Below are positions 33,291-43,356 of a stretch of 64,000 nt of DNA, piece by piece. Origin of the DNA: Aporrectodea caliginosa (Eukaryota > Annelida > Clitellata > Crassiclitellata > Lumbricidae). Made by a program: the position numbers and the translations under genes. The notes beneath the pieces are model-generated. The model worked only from the letters and a program-made list of their open reading frames with translations, was not told the origin of the DNA and ran no database searches. The stretch is taken from positions 1,502,099 through 1,566,098 of the forward strand of contig JACEVL010000082.1 in the NCBI GenBank assembly GCA_020284085.1, in the 5' to 3' direction. Each line of letters begins with the position of its first letter. Positions within the stretch are counted from its first letter, which is position 1.

Positions 33291-34480
33291 ATAACGAGAC
33301 GCCATCTTGGATATCTTTAACTCCCATGCCGCCACTACGAAAATCAATAAACGTCTTGAAGGTATTAAATTTGACACTTTCTTTTGTTATTTTAAGCTAA
33401 ATTTAAAAGGTGCAATATGCATGTTTTGTTTCTGCGGCCACATTGGTCGCCATCTTGAATAGTATCATCCCGACACTTTTGCTACTGCGAAAAAACGACT
33501 GTTTGATCTTGAAATTATAAAATTTGACACTTCATTTGCTATCGTAGCTTACCTATCAGCTAAGATATTTATATTTGTGTTTTGGCGGCCATATTGGCCG
33601 CCATCTTGGAAAGAAACACTCTAACACTATTGGCAACTACGAGAAATCGATTTCTTGATCTTGAAACTATTAAATTTGATACTTCATTTGTTATTGTAGC
33701 TTATTTTGATCTGAGATAAAATTTGTATAATTTTTGTGTTTTGGCGGCCACCTTGTCCGCCATCTTGGACAGTAGCATTCCACACTATTGCTACTATGAA
33801 AAATCGATTGACTGACCTTAAAATTATTAAATTCGACGCTTCCTTTGTTACTGTAGCTCGCCTATAAGCTGAGATATGCATTTTGTGTGTTATGGCAGCC
33901 ATATTGGCCGCCATCTTGGAAAGTAACACTCGCATTCTATTGACACTACAAGAAAGCGAGTCGCTGACCTTGAAACTATTTAATTAGACACCATATTTGT
34001 TATGGTAACTTACCTATAAGCTGAGATAGACATTCATTTGTTTAAGCGGCCATATTGGCCGCCATCTTGGAAAGTAACATTCACACACTATTGGCACTAC
34101 GAAAAATGGTATCCTTGGCCTTGAAACTATTAAATTCGACACTTCATTTGTTGCTGTAGCTTGTCTATGAGCTGAGATATGCATTTTGTGTTTTATGGCG
34201 GCCATATTGGCCGCCATCTTGGAAAGTAACACTCGCACAACTATTGGCACTGCAATAAATCGATTCGCTGACCTTGAATCTATTTAATTAGACGCTCTAT
34301 TTGTTATGGTAACTTAACTATGAGCTGAGATATACATTTTGTTGTTAACAATATGGCCGCCAAAATGGCCTATAAAACACTATGTACACTATTGGCACTA
34401 CGAAATAGATTCCTTGACCTTGGAACTATGTAAATTCGACACTTCATTTGTTGCTGTAGCTTACCTGTGAGCTGAGATAT
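33290..34480. repeat. eight-unit tandem array of about 150 bp with YY1-like motifs
   Basis: The anchor CCATCTTGG (or close variants) lies at about 33302, 33450, 33601, 33761, 33911, 34062, 34214 and 34361, giving periods of 147-160 bp. Most units contain GGCGGCCATATTGGCCGCC followed by ATCTTGG, so each carries the long YY1-type sequence GCCGCCATCTTGG. The rest of the unit (cttgaaactattaaattcga ... tagcttacctataagctgag) is about 75-85 percent alike by eye. No coding sequence is seen. Confidence 0.88.
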
Positions 34481-35214
34481 TACAAATTTTGGTGGGGTAA
34501 AAAATAACCCCGCTTGGACCTCGAAGTATCGTAAAATGTTTGGTCCTGCGAAGGTTAATGTTGCATTGCTAAATTCAGGATTTCCCAATCTATTCGCTAA
34601 ACTGAACGCATTAGTACTTTTATGTAAAGTCGGTTGCAAACGTTTTAAAGGTGTCTAAGAGAGGAAAGTGTTTTCAAATATTCAACGATATCCTGCGGTT
34701 GAGGAGGGGGATGACGTCGACTCTGTTTTGCTTGACGTAAATGATTTAATCGTATCCAGCAATTGTTAAGATTATAAAGCAGCTGTTTTCAAACGCTGGT
34801 ACGCCAGGTGTCGCTACGCGGTAAAAATAAATAATATTAAATTTTCTATGGATTTATGTCAATCTTTCTTTGATTAGCTATTTTACCTCCGCCATGCGCT
34901 TTTTTCTATAAATATTTACGCGTTTAAATATAAAATTTTATGCGTTTAACTTTAGCCTATACCCATTTTTCTTTCATTCGCTATGATGCTAGTCTACCGT
35001 TCTCCAGGGGCTTTCTTACGCCTGTTCTTTTTGAGCTGACCTTTGCTGGTGATACGACAACATGCGATTTTTTTTACATGGTAGTGCAATAAAACTGAAG
35101 TTTTAAAATCGTTTTATAACGTACAATAAGATATCGTTAATAATAATATGTATTATTACATTAGTAGTAGTAATAGTATTGTATTGTATTGTATAGTATT
35201 TACTAATTTGTATA

Positions 35215-35386
35215 GCGCCACTCAGAGCAGTGGTCATTCAGTAGCGCTCCCAGTGTGAGAACCCCTAGCGAAGAAGAAGGTTTTGAGGAGGGAGAAGACA
35301 GTAGGAAGAGACCCAGAAAGAATGGTAACACGTAGAGGATGGAAGGGCATTTCAAAATAGAGATGGCCCTATAGCCGCAAAAGATC
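35215..35386 (-). pseudogene. LINE C-terminal tail broken by the mariner insertion
   Basis: On the minus strand, RSFAAIGPSLFWNALP and a degraded remainder lead into the usual tail (gggagcgctactgaatgacc). The mariner element begins two bases upstream (TA target). Confidence 0.55.
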
Positions 35387-35388
35387 TA

Positions 35389-35598
35389 CACTGTGTCGGA
35401 TGAAAAGTAGAACACAACAAAAAAAGTGTCATAACTCGGTCAAAACTATCAGTATTTACCTGAAATTTTAAACACAACAACAGTGACCATATCTACACGA
35501 AATCCTAAAGCCGTTTGGAAATGTTCGTGAATTTATCATATTTATGAGCGTTTGCAATGGAGCACTGACAAATTAAAGTTTCCAACATGGGCCCTTAC
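35389..35598. repeat. left terminal inverted repeat of mariner element
   Basis: It starts CACTGTGTCGGATGAAAAGT and runs to ATGGGCCCTTAC. At 210 bp it is much longer than the roughly 30-bp ends of classical mariners. Confidence 0.95.
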
Positions 35599-35665
35599 TT
35601 ACGCAGACGCTGTGACGTCGTCATCGATGAAATACGTCACTTGTTTTGGTCTAAGCACAACAAAA

Positions 35666-36736
35666 ATGGCGTTTACAGAAGAAGATAAAATTTTAATTAA
35701 AGTACTGCGGCAAGAACATGGTTATGGAGCGAGAAGGTTTCTGAATGAATTTTCGAATAAAGGTTGGTGTCTTTCGTCTGTGAGTAAGCTATTGAAGAAG
35801 ATCGATGAAACCGGCACAGTGAAGCGAAAACCTGGCAGTGGCCAAAAACGCACGACACGCACTGTTGAAAACGTCGAGTTGGTTGAAAGGCTGGCATTAA
35901 GCCAAGAAGATGCACCGGGAACCCATAGAACGGTGCGTCAGATTGCGAGGGATATTGGGATTCCGAAGACCGCAGTACACGAAATCGTTGCCAAGGACTT
36001 GAAGCTGGTTTGTTTTAAGAAGAGGCGAGCGCAAGATCTAACACCAAGAAACAAACTGACACGTCTTGTACGCGTCAAGCAGCTGCTGAAGAAATACCCT
36101 GAGCACACAGTCCCATTCATATGGTTTACGGACGAAAAAGTTTTTACCGTCGCTCCTCCTGTCAACCTCCAGAATGATCGCGTTTATGCGGCGGCTGGGA
36201 CGCGCAAGAAACACGTGCCTGCTGAACGTCTCCTCAAAACACGTTCACACTTTTCAAAGTCACTAATGGTCTCAGTCGGTGTGTCAACCCTGGGGTGCAC
36301 TCATTTGATCTTTGTTGAGCCGGGTGTGAAGGTAAATGGAGCGTACTATCGCGATGTGCTGCTCACTCAACATCTGCTACCTGCTATCAAGCAGGTTTCT
36401 GGCGGCTACTTCACATTCCAACAAGACAGTGCCCCTGCGCATCGAGCACGTGAGACCATTGCTCTGCTGTCCCGGGAGACACCCGACTTCATATCACCGC
36501 AGATGTGGCCACCCAACAGTCCAGACCTCAATCCAGTTGACTACCAAATCTGGAGTGTACTGCAGGAGCGCGTTTATCGTTCCCGTATTCGTGACGTCGA
36601 TCATCTAAGGGCGCGTCTGGTTGAGGAGTGGCAGCTGTTTGACCACGCGATCATCGACCGGGCCATCAAACAGTGGCGTCCACGTCTACGGTCATGTGTC
36701 CGTGAACGAGGAGGACATTTTGAACACCAGCTGTAG
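35666..36736 (+). CDS. mariner-type transposase (DD37D)
   Basis: This transposase would cut out and reinsert its element at TA sites in the nucleus. The start at 35666 (MAFTEEDKILIKVLRQEHGY) gives 356 residues, close to the family norm of about 345. The in-frame ATG at 35552 lies inside the terminal repeat and is unlikely. The N-terminal helix-turn-helix region is residues 1-115, with a second HTH around VRQIARDIGIPKTAVHEIV (90-108). Catalytic acidic residues are D156 (WFTDEKVF), D254 (FQQDSAPAHR) and D292 (NSPDLNPVDYQIW). There are 37 residues between the last two, the DD37D spacing of maT-type elements. No stop or frameshift interrupts it, so it may still be active. Confidence 0.95.
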   Translation: MAFTEEDKILIKVLRQEHGYGARRFLNEFSNKGWCLSSVSKLLKKIDETGTVKRKPGSGQKRTTRTVENVELVERLALSQEDAPGTHRTVRQIARDIGIPKTAVHEIVAKDLKLVCFKKRRAQDLTPRNKLTRLVRVKQLLKKYPEHTVPFIWFTDEKVFTVAPPVNLQNDRVYAAAGTRKKHVPAERLLKTRSHFSKSLMVSVGVSTLGCTHLIFVEPGVKVNGAYYRDVLLTQHLLPAIKQVSGGYFTFQQDSAPAHRARETIALLSRETPDFISPQMWPPNSPDLNPVDYQIWSVLQERVYRSRIRDVDHLRARLVEEWQLFDHAIIDRAIKQWRPRLRSCVRERGGHFEHQL

Positions 36737-36762
36737 CTGAACTTCACTTTCTTATGTAATAT

Positions 36763-36971
36763 GTAAGGGCCCATGTTGGAAACTTTAATTTGTCAGTGCT
36801 CCATTGCAAACGCTCATAAATATGATAAATTCACGAACATTTCCAAACGGCTTTAGGATTTCGTGTAGATATGGTCACTGTTGTTGTGTTTAAAATTTCA
36901 GGTAAATACTGATAGTTTTGACCGAGTTATGACACTTTTTGTTGTGTTCTACTTTTCATCCGGACACAGTG
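36763..36971. repeat. right terminal inverted repeat of mariner element
   Basis: This is the reverse complement of the left end, beginning 26 bp after the transposase stop codon. Confidence 0.95.
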
Positions 36972-36981
36972 TAGTATGGGT

Positions 36982-37045
36982 CAGTGTTATTTAAGTTTCA
37001 GTTTAGTTTTCAGTTTCAATTTCAGTTTTAGTTTAGTTTTGACGC
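36982..37045 (+). mobile_element. 5' fragment of a hAT-type element
   Basis: CAGTGTTATTTAAGTTTCAG and a following 'cagtttagtttt' run resemble the left end of the element at 13723. No right end is found. Confidence 0.4.
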
Positions 37046-37217
37046 TTACAATGCGGGACAGCGTTGGGATGTCACTCAAGCAACATCTCTGTCTCATTAT
37101 TATATGGCATCAGCAGACATCGTTTTAAAGGTGTCTAAAGAGAGCACTATTACCAATCAACTTATTTCATTACTCCAAGGTTTAGCGTCGTCGCATGACA
37201 TCAAGCTTTGCCGCCCT

Positions 37218-37276
37218 CTTTTTCATAGACCCGCGGAACTCGAAGAACCTTCGAGTACTGCGGGTCTATGAAAAAG
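37218..37276. repeat. near-perfect 59-nt hairpin
   Basis: Outer arms CTTTTTCATAGACCCGC (37218-37234) and GCGGGTCTATGAAAAAG (37260-37276) pair perfectly over 17 bp. After two mismatches the stem continues with ACTCGAAG/CTTCGAGT around a 3-nt loop. No repeat-family membership was recognised. Confidence 0.85.
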
Positions 37277-38292
37277 TTATAATGGGCTTGATAAAGTAAT
37301 TGATTTATTAAGAACGTTGTTTAATTAGAAAGCATTTCGGAAGAGTACTTTATATATTTCCTATATGAATTGGACTTGCATAGAGAGACTGGCTCCCCCA
37401 TACCTGCGGGAACTCTGCTGTCCCACCTCAGGAGTACACCGTAGATCTGCTCTCCGATCGGCTGATTAAACTGAATTCTTAGTACCTCGCTAACCGACAA
37501 ATATTAACCATCATCGCTCTTTTTCGGTAGCTGGCCATATAGGACCTTGAATGGACTCCCTGTTGCACTCCGCCTATTGACTATTTAGGTCACATAATCA
37601 CGTTCTTTACTAACCTAGAGACTGTCTAGTTTAGCCGTGGTTGGACTGGAAGCGCTCCTGAGTAGATTGTCTTAATAGGGGTGCTATGCAAGAACTTCTT
37701 AATAATAATTTTGTTATTCAGTTATTAGCGACATGTTGTGACAACTGGAGAAACGATAACTAATAAATGGATCCACAGTTTAACGGCAGCTTATGACTAC
37801 ATAGGCCGTAGCCGCCGACAAAGATTAGGTTTTGGCATACTACAGCTCGTAATTAGTAAAACTAATAAATTGACGCAATTATACAATACGTAGGGTGGGT
37901 AGTAATCGTTTTAAAGGTGTCTAAGCGATGAACGTATTATTCAGTTTTCAACGATATCTTGTGGCTGACGTCGCCTAAACTTACTTGATGCAAGGGTACC
38001 AATTGCATCCAACTATTGTCTACCCCTTCTTCAAATAGGCTCGAGACTGGCACCCCGCGAGACCGCAAGGTGGCGTCGCATCGCCCAACGAATCAGACAC
38101 GTACAGATGGTGCTGCACGTTCTTAACCTTCAGCCCTGATTACTGTCCATAAAAATGCAACGCGAATCTGATTTAATAATAAGAATAAAATAAGAACCGA
38201 ATTCAATGTTGAACTCAGGGTATGGTAAAGTCGGCGTCAACTGCCCTGGCAGCAATAAGATGTCAAAAATACTGAATAAACCGGGGTATGAA

Positions 38293-38331
38293 TTAGACAC
38301 CTTTAAAACGATTTTATATAGGAATATATAA
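38293..38331 (+). promoter_or_regulatory. module, example with unrelated spacer
   Basis: TTAGACACCTTTAAAACG, ATTTTATATAGGAA, TATATAA. The spacer sequence differs completely from consensus while its length stays 14. Confidence 0.4.
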
Positions 38332-38574
38332 ACGTCAACCGCAATAAAAAAATCCAACATAGTTTATTCAGGTTTCTTTCTCCAATGACTTTTACTACAG
38401 TTTCACTTGAAGCGACCATTGATCGATTTTAACGTAAGTAAGTAAGTATGTGTTTTATTGAACCGCCTGCAAACGCACTGCGCTATATAAGTCAGAATTC
38501 GATTAGATTGGTTATTTTTACATGGATACGATTATTCCTCTTGTGTCAAGTAAAGCTAAGTCGACGTCAGCAGC

Positions 38575-38651
38575 AAGATGTCGCTGAAAACTGGATAATA
38601 CATACCGCTCTTAGACACCTTTCAAACGTTTTCAACCGACCTCATATATAA
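38575..38651 (+). promoter_or_regulatory. extended module: AAGATGTC, 28 nt, core, TATATAA
   Basis: AAGATGTC (38575-38582), exactly 28 nt, then TTAGACACCTTTCAAACG (38611) and TATATAA at 38645. The same 28-nt gap occurs in the inverted copies ending at 34658, 37924, 47848 and 52789. Confidence 0.45.
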
Positions 38652-38759
38652 TACTGCAGTCAAGTACGGAGAATGACAAATCGATGGATAGTATTGATAG
38701 AAAATCAGAACGGTCCTCTGACAACCACAAGATATCGCATATAACTGAATAACGAAATT

Positions 38760-39160
38760 ATCTCTTATTAATGTAAGTAAGTAAGTTGGTAGGTAGCCTT
38801 TATTTTCATCTGATAAACGCACATGCAACGATTACATACATTTTAAAAATAAACTGTGACAGAAGCAGATAACAAAATCACACGTGCACAATTAAAGTTA
38901 ATATAACTAAAGATTCATCGACCCTCAAAACTACTTTAAAACAATTTAGATTTAACAAAAGGCAGCATGAAATGATGTTCTCTCTTGCGAAGTAAGTACT
39001 TGTCCTCACGAAGAGGTGGCAATAGCAGATGAATGCAGTGGCCAAAGAAATGTGATTTCTGGAAGAGCTTCCTATCTGCTCGCATAATCAGCTCTTCTGC
39101 CGAATGGATCTTCTCCAAATACTTGACACGAGCTGTTCATCCTATCTGCTCTCACCACGA
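38760..39160 (-). pseudogene. best preserved LINE C-terminal tail of this family
   Basis: The minus strand has an open frame with LEKIHSAEELIMRADRKLFQ, then HFFGHCIHLLLPPLREDKYL and LRKREHHFMLPFVKSKLF. The pattern AD.KLF...H....LLPP...Y.LR.R.H...LP is the C-terminal extension seen also at 8511, 51004 and 58030. The 3' UTR ends in TTAC/GTAA repeats at 38770-38790. There are stop codons upstream, so only the tail survives. Confidence 0.72.
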
Positions 39161-39314
39161 TTGGATGGATGAGCTCATGTCCCCCGACGTATTTGCACGA
39201 GGTTGGATTTTGGGGCGCCATCGTTTGATGCCTTGTGCATAAGACATATTAGTATAGTCAGAAGTTACAAACATGTCTGCCTGTGTTCGTTCTGAAGACT
39301 TTGAGGTTTCTGAC

Positions 39315-39485
39315 AGTTACCTCAGTCCCTCACGACTGACCTTTTCTCGATTTCTTTTGACCAGCTCCGTAAGCGCCTGAAAACCTCTCTTTACCAGTGA
39401 ACACACTGGCCCCGGTCGGGAGCGCCTCTGTTTTCGAGTGGCGCTATATAAATGCTCGATTACGATTACGAATTATTTTATATGA
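39315..39485 (+). pseudogene. LINE C-terminal fragment and 3' end
   Basis: One frame reads DQ(L/F)RKRLKTSLYQ then stop, followed by 'ccggtcgggagcgcctctgt' and a tail ending cgattacgattacgaatt. A near-identical copy is at 61905-62080. Confidence 0.6.
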
Positions 39486-39537
39486 AATATTGTGCCGAAG
39501 AGCTTGAATTGATTTAATTGCCTAGCGTGTCCCAACC

Positions 39538-39576
39538 TTATATAGCATCGGTGGTCATCATTTAAAAGGTGTCTAA
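39538..39576 (-). promoter_or_regulatory. module beside the LINE insertion
   Basis: The reverse complement is TTAGACACCTTTTAAATG, 14 nt, TATATAAG. The same sequence context recurs at 62140-62178, where no LINE follows. Confidence 0.45.
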
Positions 39577-39597
39577 ATCACCCACTCTAACCGATCG

Positions 39598-42500
39598 AAC
39601 CCCCCCAAAGTCCTACCTGCACCTCACCGCGGTGGGGGGTGAACGGCTAAGTAGGGGAATGCCCGGTGAGGCTATGCCATCAGTGGTGAAAGCCCAGTGG
39701 TGAAAGCCCTGGGCAGAAGGACCACCTTGGGCGTCTCGCGAGGTGGACAGGCTCACCGGGAACCCCGAAAATAGCTGGCCAACGCAGGAGGCAGGTGCTG
39801 GAAGGACACCTGAAGGCGCAAGAGGTCATATAAAGTGACCCACCGGCTTCCTTACCCTGCCAGAAGAGGAGTGGTCACCGTCTGGTAAAGCGACCAAGAA
39901 ACCTCAACATGACTATGTACCAAAATAGAAAAGTGGGCAACGACGTGAACGGGGCTCCCCGTCATTGGATGAGGAGCGTCGCGTCCGGCAGGGGTGGAAT
40001 AGACGGGGCCACCCAGGTCGTAAACAAGAGAAATCCCTGTGCAAAAGAAGCAAAAGAAGAAAACATTTTTGGATGTAGAGAACGGATGTATGTGGGAACA
40101 TGGAATGTAAGAACCCTATACGCGACTGGACAACTGGATATATTGCTACACCAGATGAAGGAAATCAACTGGAGTATATTGGGACTGTCGGAGGTGAGAT
40201 GGACTGGAGAGGGAGTAATAGACAGAGAAGAATATAAGATCATTTACTCTGGAAGAAGGGATGGCAGACACCAGGAGGGGGTGGCATTGGTCATGAAAAG
40301 GGAGGCGGCCAAAGCACTGCTCGGATATAGAGCAGTCAGCTCGAGAATAATTAAAGCAAGATTCCGAACAGGGTTTGGAAGAGCGTCGGTGGTGCAGGTA
40401 TATGCACCGACATCGGACTCGACGGAGGAGGACATTGAGGAATTCTATACCGAACTACAAGAGGTGATGCAGAACATACCGGACAGAGACCTGACAATAG
40501 TTATGGGTGACTTCAACGCAAAAGTAGGAAGAGATTGGAGAGAATGGGAAGGAGTAATAGGCAAGTTTGGATATGGAGAGGAAAATGAAAGAGGCGAAAG
40601 ATTATTAAACTTCTGCCTAAACAACAGGTTAAAGGTAATGAACACAGTATTCCAGCAAAGAAAAGGGAATAGAAAGTGGACATGGGAATCACCAGATGGA
40701 CGCACAAAGAACATGATCGACTTCGTACTTGTGGGAAATAGGTGGAAAAATGGAGTGACAATGTGTAGAACTTTCTCCAGACCAGATGTCAACTCGGACC
40801 ATAAACTAGTTTTGGCTGGCTTCAGAATTAGACTGAAGACAGTACAGAAGGAAATGACAAACAGGAGATTTGACACTGAAAGACTGAAAGTGGAAGAAGT
40901 GAGACAAGAATACAGCTACATGCTGGACAACAAATGGAGACAAACGAAGGTAGAAAAGCTGCAATCGGTAGAGAGCACCTGGAAAGAAATCAGAGCGATC
41001 TATACAGAAACAGCAGAAAAGACAATAGGATACAAAAGAAGCCAACCAAGGAAACCGTGGATCTCCAGAGAAGTTTTAGAATTGAGCGAAAAACGAAGAG
41101 ACATGAGACCAACAAGAACAATTAGCGAAGAAAACAAGAAAATATACAACAAGATCACCAAAGAAATCAAAAGGAAGGCTAAAGAGTGCAAAGAGAAGTG
41201 GATGGAGGAAAAATGTAATGATCTAGAGATGAACGCAAAAACACGACGAACGGATAAACTCTTCCAGGCAGTGAAAGAAATATGCGGTACACCCAGGACA
41301 AGGACTATGGCAGTGAGAGACGGTGAAGGACAAATTCTGGAAGATACGGAAGAAATTAAGAAGCGATGGAAGCAATACTATGAAGACTTGTACAACAAAC
41401 AAAACCCGGTGGATGAGACGGTACTATTGGAAATACCGGCGTGCAATGGAAGTGCAGAGATGGATGATATACTCAAGGAGGAGGTGACATGGGCAATAAG
41501 AGGATTAAAGAAGAAGAAAAGCCCGGGAGAAGATAATATCACGGCGGAGATGATACAGGCCAACGAAGGGTGCTCGGTAGAAATGCTACATACAATATGC
41601 AACCAAATTTACCATGAAGGGAGCTGCCCAACAGATTGGGGAAAGGCGATCATAATACCGATACACAAGAAAGGAGACAGGTTGGATTGCGGAAACTATA
41701 GAGGTATCAGCCTGCTGAGTTGTCCAGGGAAGGTGTATACCAAGGTGCTGCAACAAAGGCTGAGAAAACTGGTAGAGGAGGTGATAGCAGAAGAACAAGC
41801 AGGTTTCAGAAGTGGAAGAGGTACGATAGATCAGCTGTTCGTGATAAGGCAGATATCTGAAAAATACTTTGAAAAAAACAAGATACTATATAACAACTTC
41901 ATAGACTTCAGACAAGCTTTTGACAGCGTCTGGCAGGAGGGGCTATGGCAGGTGTTGAGGCACTTTGGAGTGCCTGAGAAACTGGTGAGATTATTGGAGG
42001 ACCTGTATAGCAAATCGATCAGCGCAGTGAGAGTGGACGGAGAGCTAACAGAATGGTTTAGAACGGCTGTGGGGGTAAGACAGGGATGCGGATTGTCACC
42101 AGATCTCTTCAATCTGATACTGGAAGCAGTAATGAATTTGGCGTTGAATAATGCTGAAGAAGGAATACTTATAGGAGGCAGAAGACTCAATAATCTTAGA
42201 TTCGCGGATGATATAGACCTTGTGGCGGAAAGCAAAGTACAGCTACAGGAGCTGACCAACAAAGTGGACTCCAGTAGCAAAAGACTAGGGCTCAGGATCA
42301 ACGCCCAAAAGACTAAAACAATGACAGTGGGGAAAGGACAGGAGGCACTGGACATCAGATTGGGAGGAGAGGAGCTGGAGCAAGTAACCGAGTTTGCATA
42401 TCTAGGAGGGCTTATTACAGAAGATGCCAGATGCACAAAAGACATCAAACGGAGAAGTACTCTAGCGTGTGCAATGTTCGGTAAACTAAATAAGATCTGG

Positions 42501-43001
42501 AAAGATAAAAGCATATCAACGAGAACCAAGATGAAGTTATACGAAACCTTTGTCATACCGGTACTACTATATGGCTCGGAATGCTGGTGCCTGAGGAGGG
42601 AGGATGAGAGGAGACTCTTGACGACCGAAATGAGCTGGCTGAGAAGAATAAAGGGCAGGAGCAAAAGAGATAGGATTAGAAATGAGGTGACTAGAAGAGA
42701 GCTGGGACAGACGGATACAATTGTCGATAGAATAAGGAAGAAAAGGCTAAAGTGGCTGGGACATGTGATGAGAATGGGCAATGACAGATTACCATCGATG
42801 GCTTTACACGGATATGTGGAGGGAACTAGGAGTAGAGGAAGACAACAAAAGACATGGATGGATAATATACGAGAGGATCTGGAGAGAATGAAGATGAACA
42901 TTGCAGAAGCAAAGGAACAAATCAAGGATAGAGAATTCTGGAGACGACAAGTTGAGGACTCATCGTTGGCCTTGGCCTGACGGAGGAGAAACAAAGAAGA
43001 G
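39598..43001 (+). mobile_element. full-length APE-type non-LTR retrotransposon, probably RTE-like
   Basis: The 3404-bp element is flanked by a perfect 9-bp target-site duplication AACCGATCG (39589-39597 and 43002-43010). It has a 5' UTR of 311 bp starting AACCCCCCCAAAG, one long open frame, and a very short 3' UTR of 21 bp without poly(A). The single-ORF layout, N-terminal endonuclease and tiny 3' UTR favour the RTE group, though clade assignment needs a tree. Paralogous empty sites at 62178-62215 and 28700-28740 (inverted) confirm the ends. Confidence 0.93.
39909..42980 (+). CDS. endonuclease/reverse transcriptase polyprotein of non-LTR retrotransposon
   Basis: The 1023-residue protein nicks target DNA and copies its own RNA at the nick. 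The AP-endonuclease-like domain spans about 60-305, with the full catalytic set visible: N66 (GTWNVRT), E95 (LSEVRW), Y165 (VYAPTSD), D201 and N203 (GDFNAKVG), D271 (MIDFVLV), D297-H298 (NSDHKLV). The RT domain spans about 510-800: GNYRGISLLS (596-605), AGFRSGRGT, motif A FIDFRQAFD (664-672, D666), GVRQGCGLSP (722-731) and the FADD box (765-768). The C-terminal region has LLYGSECWCLRRED and KRLKWLGHVMRMG. No RNase H or gag-like ORF is seen. There is no stop or frameshift, so the element may be competent. Confidence 0.95.
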   Translation: MTMYQNRKVGNDVNGAPRHWMRSVASGRGGIDGATQVVNKRNPCAKEAKEENIFGCRERMYVGTWNVRTLYATGQLDILLHQMKEINWSILGLSEVRWTGEGVIDREEYKIIYSGRRDGRHQEGVALVMKREAAKALLGYRAVSSRIIKARFRTGFGRASVVQVYAPTSDSTEEDIEEFYTELQEVMQNIPDRDLTIVMGDFNAKVGRDWREWEGVIGKFGYGEENERGERLLNFCLNNRLKVMNTVFQQRKGNRKWTWESPDGRTKNMIDFVLVGNRWKNGVTMCRTFSRPDVNSDHKLVLAGFRIRLKTVQKEMTNRRFDTERLKVEEVRQEYSYMLDNKWRQTKVEKLQSVESTWKEIRAIYTETAEKTIGYKRSQPRKPWISREVLELSEKRRDMRPTRTISEENKKIYNKITKEIKRKAKECKEKWMEEKCNDLEMNAKTRRTDKLFQAVKEICGTPRTRTMAVRDGEGQILEDTEEIKKRWKQYYEDLYNKQNPVDETVLLEIPACNGSAEMDDILKEEVTWAIRGLKKKKSPGEDNITAEMIQANEGCSVEMLHTICNQIYHEGSCPTDWGKAIIIPIHKKGDRLDCGNYRGISLLSCPGKVYTKVLQQRLRKLVEEVIAEEQAGFRSGRGTIDQLFVIRQISEKYFEKNKILYNNFIDFRQAFDSVWQEGLWQVLRHFGVPEKLVRLLEDLYSKSISAVRVDGELTEWFRTAVGVRQGCGLSPDLFNLILEAVMNLALNNAEEGILIGGRRLNNLRFADDIDLVAESKVQLQELTNKVDSSSKRLGLRINAQKTKTMTVGKGQEALDIRLGGEELEQVTEFAYLGGLITEDARCTKDIKRRSTLACAMFGKLNKIWKDKSISTRTKMKLYETFVIPVLLYGSECWCLRREDERRLLTTEMSWLRRIKGRSKRDRIRNEVTRRELGQTDTIVDRIRKKRLKWLGHVMRMGNDRLPSMALHGYVEGTRSRGRQQKTWMDNIREDLERMKMNIAEAKEQIKDREFWRRQVEDSSLALA

Positions 43002-43356
43002 AACCGATCGGAATCACTATCACACAGCACGACCCTCACAGAGAATTTGATCAGGGTTTGAATTTTTGAGTGCCATCATTTGATGCCTTGTGCATCATAA
43101 ATCGGTGCTATAGAAGTTACGAATTATAAATATTAGTAGTTATTAACACAAATTAGTAACTAACCACTCATGGCTATGTCTGCATGTATTCGCCTTCAAG
43201 ATATTAGAGCTTTCTAAATGTTAATGCTAAGGACCTGCCCAAGGTTCCTACACACTAACCGTCTCAACGCTCGAACTAATCTTACACAGTGTCCCGCTAC
43301 ATATACATTCAACACTTCCTCGAAAGATTTCGCCCGACCATACTTCTTTATTAATT

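Larger units (their letters stand above)
35389..36971 (+). mobile_element. complete mariner-type transposon
   Basis: The 1583-bp element is flanked by TA (35387-35388 and 36972-36973), the target of all Tc1/mariner elements. Long inverted ends of 210 and 209 bp (35389-35598 and 36763-36971) match almost perfectly. The only differences I see are one C after GTGTC and an A-run of 7 versus 5. It encodes one intact transposase. Near-identical ends plus an intact frame point to recent arrival. It lies in the unpaired centre of the large inverted repeat. Confidence 0.95.

Noticed and set aside
41831..43039. 402-codon frame on the minus strand
   Set aside because: Antisense shadow of the reverse transcriptase; Ser/Leu-rich with no domain.
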